Below are positions 5,949 through 13,304 of a stretch of 64,000 nucleotides of DNA, in pieces. The stretch is from NCBI GenBank assembly GCA_944363715.1, contig CALVUX010000001.1, positions 33,672 to 97,671 of the forward strand, read 5' to 3'. Each line of letters opens with the position of its first letter. The stretch's first letter is position 1. The translations under genes were made by a program, and so were the position numbers. The notes below the pieces were generated by a model. The model was not told the DNA's origin and made no database searches. It worked only from the letters and a program-made list of their open reading frames with translations. This stretch comes from an uncultured Bacilli bacterium. GTDB lineage: Bacteria; Bacillota_I; Bacilli_A; RF39; UBA660.

Positions 5949-8579
5949 ATGAAAAAAATAATATTAGTTGATGGAAATAATCTTTTATTTAGGAGTTACT
6001 ATGCTACTAGTTATAGTGGAGTTATTATGAGAAATTCTAAAGGTTTTCCTACTAATGGTTTATATGGTTTTATTAATATGATGAATAAAATTATTGAAGA
6101 GGAGAAACCTAGTTATATTATGGTAGCTTTCGATAAAGGTAAGACTTTTAGACATGATAAATATGATTCATATAAAGCAGGACGTAAAGAAATGCCAGAT
6201 GATTTGAGAAGCCAATTTCCTAAAGCTAAGGAAGTTCTTGATGCTTTAGGTATTAAACATTTTGAAATAGATAATTATGAAGCGGATGATATTATTGGTA
6301 CTCTTGCTAAAGAAGTAGATGAAGAGGATGAATTTGTCGCTACAATTATCTCTAGTGATAAAGATTTATTGCAGTTAATTAGTGATGAAGTAGATGTAAA
6401 ATTATTAAAGACTAAAGGGTCTATTAGATTTAATAGAGAGGTATTTAAAGAAACATATAAAGTTGAACCAATTAATATGATTGATCTTAAAGCTTTAATG
6501 GGAGATATGTCTGATTATATACCTGGTGTTAGAGGAATTGGTGAAAAGACTGCAATCAATCTATTAGAAAAGTATAAGACTTTAGATAATTTATATAATC
6601 ATCTTGATGAGTTAACTCCTAAAACTAGAGAAAAGTTAGAAAGTGATAAAGAGAATGCTTATATGAGTTATGATCTTGCAACTATATATAGAGATGTAGA
6701 TATTCCTTTTAATTTAGAAGATTGTAAATATAAGGGATTTAATAGAAAAGAATATATAGAGATTCTAGAAGAATTAGAGTTTAAATCTTTACTTAAAAAA
6801 GTTAATACTATAGATTCTAATAATTTAGATGATAATGACAGTGATAGTAATGATAAAATTATAGAAGTAAAAGAAGTAGATGTTAAAGACTTTGATAGTA
6901 GTAAAGATTATTCCTTTTATATTGAAATGGATGCTTATAACTATAATGAATCAGTTATTATAGGAGTTAGTTTTACAAATGATAGTGGGACTTGTTTTAT
7001 AAAAGGAGAAGATGTTATTACTTATAGAAATCTTTTTGAAAATGATACACCTAAATCTACATATGATGTTAAGAAGTGTTATATTCTATTAAATAAACTA
7101 GGTATAAAATTAAATAACTGTAACTATGATGCCATGATTGCATCTTACCTATTAGACTATAAAATGAATGATGATATTACTACTTTAATGAATGATTTAA
7201 ATGTAGAGATTAAGTCTTTTGAAGATACTTATGGAACACTTAAAAGAAGAAAGAAAGTAGAACTTGAAGAGACAATTAAACAGTGTAACTTAAAGAGTAG
7301 TTTTATCTATAATACTAAAAGTGATTTCTTACTTAAAATTGATGGATATGGAGAGACTAAATTATTTAGTGAAATAGAGATGCCTTTAGCATATGTTCTT
7401 ATCGATATGGAACTTACTGGTATTAGAGTAGATAAAGATTATTTATTAAAGCTAAAAGATGAGTTAGAAGTCAAGATAAAAGACATGGAAGAAGATATAT
7501 ATAAAGATGCTGGATGTGAGTTTAATATTAGTTCTCCTAAACAATTAGGTGAGGTTTTATTTGTAAAGTTAGAACTACCTTATCCAAAAAAGAGAAAAAA
7601 AGATGAGACTAGTTACTCTACTAGTAGAGATATTTTAGATAAAGTTAGTCCATATCATCCTATAGTAAATAAAGTATTAGAATATAGAATGCTTACTAAG
7701 TTATATGCAAATTATGTAGTTGGACTTTTAGATAAGATTAAAGAAGATGGTAAGGTTCATACAATCTTTAACCAATGTTTAACTAGGACAGGTAGACTTT
7801 CATCAACTGAACCTAATTTACAAAATATTCCTATTAGAAGTGATTATTCAAGATTAATTAGAAAAGCATTTATACCTGAAGATAATTCTATTATTATGAG
7901 TTCTGATTATTCACAAATAGAGTTAAGAGTCTTTGCTTCACTATCTAAAGCGACTAACTTAATACAAGCTTTTATAGAAGATAAAGATATCCATTCTAAG
8001 ACCGCTAGCGATATCTTTAAAGTAGATATTAAAGATGTAGATAAATCTATGAGAAGAACTGCAAAAGCCGTTAATTTTGGAATTCTTTATGGTATTAGTA
8101 GTTTTGGTCTATCAGAAGATTTAAAGATAGATGTAGGTAGTGCTAAGAAGTTTATGGATAATTACTTAGAGACTTATCCAGGTATTAGTGAATATATGGA
8201 TAAAGAAAAAAGAGAAGCTTATAAGAATGGTTATGTTACTACTATTATGAATAGAAGAAGGGTTATTGATGAATTAAAGAGTAGTAACTATATGGTAAGA
8301 AGTGGTGGAGAAAGAATGGCTCTTAATACTCCTATTCAAGGAAGCGCTGCTGATATCCTTAAAAAAGCGATGGTAGACTTATATAGTGAGATGACTAAAA
8401 GAAATTTAAAGAGTAAAATACTTATTCAAGTACACGATGAACTTGTTTTAAATGTTTATAAAGATGAGTTAGATGTAGTTAAAGAGTTAGTAAGAGATAA
8501 GATGGAAAATGTTATTAAGTTAGATGTTCCTTTAAAAGTAGATATTGAAACAGGTAATGATTGGTATGAAGCTAAGTAG
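5949..8579 (+). CDS. polA: DNA polymerase I
   Basis: Family A polymerase for Okazaki-fragment processing and repair synthesis. It has 876 residues. The N-terminal 5' nuclease domain (about 1-290) carries DGNNLLFRSYY and ISSDKDLLQLI. A 3'-5' exonuclease-like domain (about 300-465) follows. The polymerase domain (about 475-876) has motif A (SSDYSQIELRVFA), motif B (RRTAKAVNFGILYG) and motif C (QVHDELVL). The exonuclease domain looks degenerate. The DxE of ExoI appears as EMD, and the acidic residue of ExoII seems to be lost, as in many Gram-positive Pol I enzymes. It is probably co-transcribed with mutM, which starts 16 bases after its stop. Confidence 0.96.
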   Translation: MKKIILVDGNNLLFRSYYATSYSGVIMRNSKGFPTNGLYGFINMMNKIIEEEKPSYIMVAFDKGKTFRHDKYDSYKAGRKEMPDDLRSQFPKAKEVLDALGIKHFEIDNYEADDIIGTLAKEVDEEDEFVATIISSDKDLLQLISDEVDVKLLKTKGSIRFNREVFKETYKVEPINMIDLKALMGDMSDYIPGVRGIGEKTAINLLEKYKTLDNLYNHLDELTPKTREKLESDKENAYMSYDLATIYRDVDIPFNLEDCKYKGFNRKEYIEILEELEFKSLLKKVNTIDSNNLDDNDSDSNDKIIEVKEVDVKDFDSSKDYSFYIEMDAYNYNESVIIGVSFTNDSGTCFIKGEDVITYRNLFENDTPKSTYDVKKCYILLNKLGIKLNNCNYDAMIASYLLDYKMNDDITTLMNDLNVEIKSFEDTYGTLKRRKKVELEETIKQCNLKSSFIYNTKSDFLLKIDGYGETKLFSEIEMPLAYVLIDMELTGIRVDKDYLLKLKDELEVKIKDMEEDIYKDAGCEFNISSPKQLGEVLFVKLELPYPKKRKKDETSYSTSRDILDKVSPYHPIVNKVLEYRMLTKLYANYVVGLLDKIKEDGKVHTIFNQCLTRTGRLSSTEPNLQNIPIRSDYSRLIRKAFIPEDNSIIMSSDYSQIELRVFASLSKATNLIQAFIEDKDIHSKTASDIFKVDIKDVDKSMRRTAKAVNFGILYGISSFGLSEDLKIDVGSAKKFMDNYLETYPGISEYMDKEKREAYKNGYVTTIMNRRRVIDELKSSNYMVRSGGERMALNTPIQGSAADILKKAMVDLYSEMTKRNLKSKILIQVHDELVLNVYKDELDVVKELVRDKMENVIKLDVPLKVDIETGNDWYEAK

Positions 8580-8595
8580 TAAGGAGTGATTAACA

Positions 8596-9414
8596 ATGCC
8601 TGAAAAACCAGAAGTAATTACTGTAAGTAAGACACTAGAAAAGATTATTATAGGTAAAACAATTAAGAAAGTAGATGTTTACTGGGATAATATAATTATA
8701 GGTGATATAGATAATTTTAAAAAGGATTTAGTGGGAGAAAAAATAGAATCTATTACTACAAGAGGTAAATGGATAGTTATTTTTCTTACCACTAAAGCTT
8801 TAATATGTCATTTAAGAATGGAAGGAAAGTTCTTTTTTAGAGATCCTAGTGTACCTAAAGAAAAGCATGAACATGTTATTATTACTTTTACTGATAATAC
8901 TGATATGAGATTTAATGATGTTAGAAAGTTTGGAAAGATGGCTTGTTTACCTAAAGAAGAAGTTTATAATTTAAAACCACTTTCTGATTTAGGATTAGAA
9001 TATTATGATAAGAGCCTAACACCTAGTTATTTGTTAGAGGCCTTAAAAAAGAAGAAAGTGCCTATTAAAACTGCTTTGCTTGATCAATCAATTATTACTG
9101 GTATTGGTAATATTTATGATGATGAAATCCTATTTGCAAGTCATATTAACCCTTTAAGGAAAGCAGATAGTATTAGTATAGAGGAAGCAGATGCTATCAT
9201 TAAAAATACAAAGATAATACTAGATAAAGCAGTTACTATGGGAGGTACTACTATTAAGAGTTTTACATCAGCAGAAGGTGTACATGGCTTATTTCAAAAT
9301 GAATTATCTGTTCATGGTAAGAAAGATGGTATTTGTCCAGACTGTGGAAAGAAACTTGTTGTTACTAAAGTAGGTGGAAGAGGAACTTATTATTGTCCTA
9401 ATTGCCAAAAATAA
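8596..9414 (+). CDS. mutM: Formamidopyrimidine-DNA glycosylase (Fpg/MutM)
   Basis: A base-excision repair glycosylase/AP lyase that removes 8-oxoguanine and formamidopyrimidines. It has 272 residues. After Met removal, Pro2 is the Schiff-base nucleophile and Glu3 is present (MPEKPEV). Other family blocks are TTRGKWIVI, MRFNDVRKFG and the helix-2-turn-helix stretch LDQSIITGIGNIYDDEIL. A C-terminal zinc finger reads CPDC...CPNC. The finger favours Fpg over the zinc-less plant enzymes. The ribosome binding site AAGGAGTG is well placed. polA-mutM is a common Firmicutes pair, often followed by coaE, which is absent here. Confidence 0.95.
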   Translation: MPEKPEVITVSKTLEKIIIGKTIKKVDVYWDNIIIGDIDNFKKDLVGEKIESITTRGKWIVIFLTTKALICHLRMEGKFFFRDPSVPKEKHEHVIITFTDNTDMRFNDVRKFGKMACLPKEEVYNLKPLSDLGLEYYDKSLTPSYLLEALKKKKVPIKTALLDQSIITGIGNIYDDEILFASHINPLRKADSISIEEADAIIKNTKIILDKAVTMGGTTIKSFTSAEGVHGLFQNELSVHGKKDGICPDCGKKLVVTKVGGRGTYYCPNCQK

Positions 9415-9418
9415 TTTT

Positions 9419-9447
9419 TTGACAAAAATATATATTTATGATACTAT
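9419..9447 (+). promoter_or_regulatory. Strong promoter of the antisense (antitoxin-type) RNA
   Basis: TTGACA (9419-9424), 17-nt spacer, TACTAT (9442-9447). It begins 5 bases after the mutM stop, and no protein gene follows on this strand for more than 400 bases. Confidence 0.7.
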
Positions 9448-9453
9448 GAATAT

Positions 9454-9575
9454 GTAAAAGAAATTTACATACAATAAAAAAAGAGAACATTTAATGTCGC
9501 TTGTGTTAAGTGTTTCTCCTGTAAAAGGGTACGCACCTAATTAAACATGCTGTTTAGTTAAGTGCTTTCTTTTTG
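9454..9575 (+). ncRNA. Putative type I antitoxin RNA, about 120 nt
   Basis: Inferred from a strong promoter and a strong terminator with no reading frame between them. The transcript starts with a small hairpin (TATGTAAA/TTTACATA, 9451-9471). It ends in GCAC...GTGC with an inner TAA/TTA and TAAAC/GTTTA helix (9533-9565) followed by TTTCTTTTT. It is antisense over about 100 nt to the 3' end of the minus-strand mRNA of a 30-residue hydrophobic peptide. That is the arrangement of TxpA/RatA and BsrG/SR4. A second RNA with the same 5' hairpin exists at 36118-36233. Confidence 0.65.
9473..9518 (-). terminator. Terminator of the toxin mRNA
   Basis: On the minus strand GAGAAACACTTAA pairs with TTAAATGTTCTC (one bulge, one mismatch). 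Seven Ts and ATT follow. The hairpin lies inside the antisense RNA region. Confidence 0.7.
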
Positions 9576-9734
9576 TTTTATGTTTTATATTAATATAATG
9601 ATAACTACAAAAAGTAATACAATAAGTAAAATTATTATAAATAATAATGTTGAAACTAAAAAGTCTTTTTTACTCATAGTATCACCTCCAAATATAAATA
9701 CTCGGAGATAACACTCAACCATTAAATGTTCTCT
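9482..9734. repeat. Perfect 15-bp inverted repeat joining the 5' and 3' ends of the toxin mRNA
   Basis: AGAGAACATTTAATG at 9482-9496 and its exact reverse complement at 9720-9734. In the minus-strand transcript the first ~15 nt can pair with the 3' arm of the terminator. Such long-range 5'-3' pairing keeps full-length hok, AapA1 and BsrG-type mRNAs translationally inactive. Confidence 0.75.
9585..9677 (-). CDS. Putative type I toxin: 30-residue hydrophobic peptide
   Basis: ATG at 9677 with a very strong ribosome binding site (GGAGGTGATACT). The peptide starts MSKKDFLVS and continues as one uninterrupted hydrophobic stretch of Leu, Ile, Val and Phe, ending FVVIIILI. It is a typical size and shape for membrane-acting type I toxins (TxpA, BsrG and Fst groups), though without sequence identity that I recognise. 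The 5' leader is about 57 nt and can fold locally (GAGA...TCTC). The mRNA runs about 260 nt to a terminator at 9473-9518, and its 3' half is covered by an antisense RNA. Toxicity is inferred from architecture only. A small membrane protein of other function remains possible. Confidence 0.65.
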   Translation of the reverse strand: MSKKDFLVSTLLFIIILLIVLLFVVIIILI

Positions 9735-9740
9735 ATATAA

Positions 9741-9769
9741 ATAGTATCATATTAATTTCTCTATAGCAA
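9741..9769 (-). promoter_or_regulatory. Promoter of the toxin mRNA
   Basis: Minus strand: TTGCTA (9764-9769), 17-nt spacer, extended -10 TGATACTAT (-10 at 9741-9746). The predicted transcription start, about 9734, coincides with the outer edge of the 15-bp inverted repeat. Confidence 0.6.
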
Positions 9770-9847
9770 GGAAAAATGTAATAAATTAGTTACGAATTTT
9801 CGTAATATGATTTAAGAAAAATACTCTTTTAATTTTAATAAAACTAT

Positions 9848-9855
9848 GCTATAAT
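9848..9855 (+). promoter_or_regulatory. Extended -10 promoter of pyk
   Basis: TGCTATAAT, an extended -10, lies 34 bases before the pyk ATG. The -35 is TTTTAA at 9827-9832 with a 17-nt spacer. Confidence 0.6.
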
Positions 9856-9888
9856 TATATAGCTTGATTAGAAGGAGTGAAGTAAATA

Positions 9889-11298
9889 ATGAAAAAGACA
9901 AAGATTGTTTGTAGTATAGGTCCTGCTAGTAATGAAGCCGATGTTATGGAAAAAATGGTTAGAGCAGGAATGAATGTAGCAAGAATTAACTTTTCTCATG
10001 CTACTATAGAAGAAAGAGAGAAAGCTTGTGCATCAGTTCGTGAAGTTAGAAAAAGAACTGGTATGAATGTAGCTATTCTTTGGGATACTAAAGGTCCAGA
10101 GTTTAGATGTGGAATTATGGAAAATGATTCTATTGAACTTGTTCCAGGTGAGACTATTGATATAGTTAAAGAGACTGTTACAGGTACTAAAGAAAGATTT
10201 TCTGTTAATCATCCTAGTGCTATTGATTCTCTTAATGTTGGTGATATTATCTTATTAGAGAATGCTAAGATGAAACTTGAAGTTATCGCTAAGTATGAAG
10301 ATAGAGTTACATGTAAGATTATTGATGGTGGAGTATTAGGAAATCGTAAGAGTATGAGTGTTCCTGGTATTAAACTTAATATCCCATATGTTAGTGATGT
10401 AGATCGTGAAGATATTATCTATGCTTGTGAACACGGAGGAGAATTCCTTGCACTATCTTTTGTTTCTACTAAAGAAGATGTATTAGAAGTTAAAGAAATC
10501 TTAAAAGAACATGGTAGAGAAGACTTACAAATTATTTGTAAGATTGAGAGTGCTTTAGGTATTGAAAACTTAGAAGAAATCTTAAGTGTTAGTGATGGTG
10601 TTATGGTAGCACGTGGTGACCTTGGTACTGAAGTACCTAGTGAAATGGTTCCAATCTATCAAAAACAAATGATTAATACTTGTAGAAGACTTGGGAAAAT
10701 ATCTATTGTTGCTACTGAAATGCTTGAGACAATGATGGATAATATTCGTCCTAAAAGAGCAGAAACTAGTGATATTGCTAATGCTGTATTAGACGGTACA
10801 GATGCTGTTATGTTAAGTGGTGAAACTACTGTAGGAAAACATCCAATTGAAACAGTTGCTGCTATGGCTCATATTTGTGAAACTACTGAAAAATACGCAA
10901 GTTTTGATTATGCTTTTGATATCGAAAGCTTAGATAACATTACTAAATCTATTGCTTCTAATGTTGTACTTAGTACAGATGCTTTATCTGCTAAATTAAT
11001 CTGTGCTGCTACTATTAGTGGTAGAACTGCAAGAGTAATTAGTAATTTAAAACCAGATGCTCCAATACTTGCTTTATGCACTGATGAGAAAACTGGTAGA
11101 AGATTAGCTTTAAACTGGGGTGTTTATGCTGGAACATTACCATTCTTAGATACAACTGATGAAGTATTAACACAAAGTGTTGAGAAAGCTAAAGAGTTTA
11201 TGGAACTTAATGAAGGAGATTTAATCGTAATTACTGGAGGTTTCCCTAATACAGAAACTAAGAGAATTACTAACTTAATGAAGATTGAAGAAATATAA
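9889..11298 (+). CDS. pyk: Pyruvate kinase
   Basis: The last step of glycolysis: phosphoenolpyruvate plus ADP to pyruvate plus ATP. It has 469 residues. The barrel begins KTKIVCSIGPAS and MNVARINFSHA and contains DTKGPE. The active-site Lys is in ICKIES, the metal site follows in VARGDLG, and the ATEMLETM signature is present. The C-terminal allosteric domain ends NLMKIEEI. It lacks the PEP-utiliser-like C-terminal extension of Bacillus and Geobacillus enzymes, so it is the short form. The codon choice (GGT, GTT and CGT-rich) suggests high expression. It is monocistronic, with its own promoter (-10 at 9850) and a terminator shared with gmk. Confidence 0.96.
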   Translation: MKKTKIVCSIGPASNEADVMEKMVRAGMNVARINFSHATIEEREKACASVREVRKRTGMNVAILWDTKGPEFRCGIMENDSIELVPGETIDIVKETVTGTKERFSVNHPSAIDSLNVGDIILLENAKMKLEVIAKYEDRVTCKIIDGGVLGNRKSMSVPGIKLNIPYVSDVDREDIIYACEHGGEFLALSFVSTKEDVLEVKEILKEHGREDLQIICKIESALGIENLEEILSVSDGVMVARGDLGTEVPSEMVPIYQKQMINTCRRLGKISIVATEMLETMMDNIRPKRAETSDIANAVLDGTDAVMLSGETTVGKHPIETVAAMAHICETTEKYASFDYAFDIESLDNITKSIASNVVLSTDALSAKLICAATISGRTARVISNLKPDAPILALCTDEKTGRRLALNWGVYAGTLPFLDTTDEVLTQSVEKAKEFMELNEGDLIVITGGFPNTETKRITNLMKIEEI

Positions 11299-11329
11299 AA
11301 ATAAGCGAGGATTTATTCCTTGCTTATTT
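11299..11329. terminator. Bidirectional terminator between pyk and gmk
   Basis: AAATAAGCGAGG (11299-11310) pairs with CCTTGCTTATTT (11318-11329) with one mismatch. T-rich sequence follows on both strands. Confidence 0.8.
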
Positions 11330-12013
11330 TATTTCTATCTTAGAATTATCAAAGTCTTTAACATCATCAAGTAAAGCTTCGTGGATTTTTTCTTCTTTAC
11401 TATCTAGATAAACTTCTTCAATTCTATCAACACGACAGCGTTCTGCTTCTAATATAGCATCAACCTTTTTAACAGCTTTATCTAAATCATCATTAACAAC
11501 TACATAGTTATATTTAGGTATTTCGTTTATTTCTTCATAGGCTCTAATAAATCTTTTTTCTATTTTATCTAAACTATCAGTATTTCTATTAATAAGACGT
11601 CTTTTTAACTCATTCATAGTAGGTGGCATTATAAAGATAAAGACAGTCTCATCTAACTTTTCTTTAATCTTTAAAGCTCCTTGAATCTCTATTTCAAGAA
11701 TTACATCTTCACCATTATCTAAATGTTCTTTAATATATTTCTTAGGAGTACCATAGTAATTACCAGAGTATTCTGCATACTCTAAGAATTCATCATTTTT
11801 AATATCTTCTTCAAACTCTTCTCTAGACAAGAAATAATAGTTAATACCATCTTTTTCTTCACCTCTTGGTTCTCTACTAGTACAGGAAACAGAAACCCAA
11901 GTATTCTTTCTTATCTTTAATAATTCATTAATAATACTATTCTTACCACAACCAGAAGGCCCTGAAATAACTATTAAAAGCCCTTGCTTCTTTGTTTTAA
12001 CCATATTATCCAT
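11324..12013 (-). CDS. gmk: Guanylate kinase
   Basis: Converts GMP plus ATP to GDP plus ADP. It has 229 residues with the P-loop SGPSGCGKN (about 15-22). The GMP-binding segment includes CTSREPRGEEKDGINYYF and EYSGNYYGTP, and the EIEIQGALKIKE block follows. The ATG at 12013 is used instead of the GTG at 12022, since GGGAG lies right at the GTG and is correctly spaced only for the ATG. The C terminus is about 20 residues longer than the family norm and acidic. It is co-transcribed with tmcAL: the tmcAL TGA lies 6 bases upstream of this ATG. Confidence 0.95.
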   Translation of the reverse strand: MDNMVKTKKQGLLIVISGPSGCGKNSIINELLKIRKNTWVSVSCTSREPRGEEKDGINYYFLSREEFEEDIKNDEFLEYAEYSGNYYGTPKKYIKEHLDNGEDVILEIEIQGALKIKEKLDETVFIFIMPPTMNELKRRLINRNTDSLDKIEKRFIRAYEEINEIPKYNYVVVNDDLDKAVKKVDAILEAERCRVDRIEEVYLDSKEEKIHEALLDDVKDFDNSKIEIK

Positions 12014-12018
12014 AACAA

Positions 12019-13182
12019 TCACTCCCTTATAGGTTTCATCTTATATTCAGCTTCTATTAAGCTTTTAGCCTTATCTTTATCAAAAACTAAAGAATATATC
12101 TTTGTAATTTTGTATTCATATTCTAACATCTTATCTTTTTCTCTTGTAAATTTACTAATAATAGGTATATCTACATCTTTTTTTATCTTATTTAAATAAT
12201 CTCTTCCTTTATTAGAAAATCCTAATAATCTAATATATTCAACTTCCTTAAACTCTTTAGCTTGCACCTTAGTATAATCACATAGTATATAAATTAAAGT
12301 TCTAGAAAGTCTAGAGTAGGTTAGGTTTTTACTTTTAACTTTATTAATAAGTTCATCAAAATTATAATTATTAAGTATTTCTTTTTTTAGTTTAGTAGCA
12401 ATACCACTATCTACTAGATTATAGATAGTTAAATCATTACAACTTATTATTTTATACTTTAAGAGATTAAAATAATCATCTAACTTAGGCATCTTCTTAT
12501 CTTTTAAATAACTATAAGTAATAGATGGAACACTATCTTTAATATCTTTATTATTTAGCAAAGCTTCTCTTATACTAGTTGCACTGTTTATACTCATATT
12601 ATTTAATTCTTTACTATGATAATCATTAGTTCTTTTAATAGTATGAGGAGTAATTTTATAATTATTAGAGAAAATCGCTTTTACATAACTAATACCTAAA
12701 ATATCATTAGGTAATTTAAAACAATCTCCTGTTATATCTTCTAAAGCTTTAGATAAAGAAGTAGGGTAATTATAACCCATTCTTAAATAAACTTGTACTA
12801 GATTATCAAAATCAGGGTTAGAAAGCTCAGTCTCTACTAATTTTTTAATCCCTTCTATATCGTCAGATTCACTACCAAAGACTAAATCAGTAACTCCTAA
12901 ATAGTTTAATATATCAATAGATCCTTTTGCAAAGATATCTGCAGAAGCACAAGAGAAAGGGAAGGGTAGTTCTACTACTAAATCTATACCATTTTTTATA
13001 GCAATAGCAGTTTTCTCCCATTTATCTAATATTGATACATCTCCTCTTTCTGTAAAATTACCTCCAAGTACTAATATAATAGGACTATCTGGAAACATTT
13101 CTTTAACCTTTTCTATATGATATAAATGTCCATTATGAAAAGGATTATATTCAGCGATAATACCAACTATATGTTTAGACAA
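12019..13182 (-). CDS. tmcAL: tRNA(Met) cytidine acetate ligase (TmcAL/YlbM)
   Basis: An ATP-dependent enzyme that makes N4-acetylcytidine at the wobble position of elongator tRNA-Met from acetate. Its HIGH-like nucleotidyltransferase motif is GIIAEYNPFHNGHLYHI, followed by VLGGNFTERGDVSILDKW, VELPFPFSCASADIFAKGS and FGSES, all family signatures. The start is taken as TTG at 13182 (387 residues). The GTG at 13191 is fused to the ribosome binding site AAAGGGGTG, and the TTG is 8 bases downstream of it. It ends with TGA, which shows that TGA is a stop in this genome. gmk follows directly. Confidence 0.92.
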   Translation of the reverse strand: MSKHIVGIIAEYNPFHNGHLYHIEKVKEMFPDSPIILVLGGNFTERGDVSILDKWEKTAIAIKNGIDLVVELPFPFSCASADIFAKGSIDILNYLGVTDLVFGSESDDIEGIKKLVETELSNPDFDNLVQVYLRMGYNYPTSLSKALEDITGDCFKLPNDILGISYVKAIFSNNYKITPHTIKRTNDYHSKELNNMSINSATSIREALLNNKDIKDSVPSITYSYLKDKKMPKLDDYFNLLKYKIISCNDLTIYNLVDSGIATKLKKEILNNYNFDELINKVKSKNLTYSRLSRTLIYILCDYTKVQAKEFKEVEYIRLLGFSNKGRDYLNKIKKDVDIPIISKFTREKDKMLEYEYKITKIYSLVFDKDKAKSLIEAEYKMKPIRE

Positions 13183-13213
13183 GACTAACACCCCTTTCTT
13201 AATTTGTTTACTA

Positions 13214-13242
13214 ATTATAACACTGTTTTAGTAGTAAATCAA
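13214..13242 (-). promoter_or_regulatory. Promoter of tmcAL-gmk
   Basis: Minus strand TTGATT (13237-13242), 17-nt spacer, TATAAT (13214-13219). It is divergent from the promoter of the 1417-residue gene (TATAAT at 13275-13280). Confidence 0.7.
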
Positions 13243-13304
13243 TATCAAGCCTTTTTAAAATAAGAAAACTGTTGTATAATTTTAATATACGGAGGTAGTA
13301 TAAT

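Noticed and set aside
12019..12021. Possible UGA-to-Trp recoding, expected in some AT-rich Mollicutes
   Set aside because: tmcAL ends at TGA immediately before the gmk ribosome binding site at the family-typical end, and the Trp residues I checked by codon (for example in the poly-G leader) are TGG. The standard code fits.
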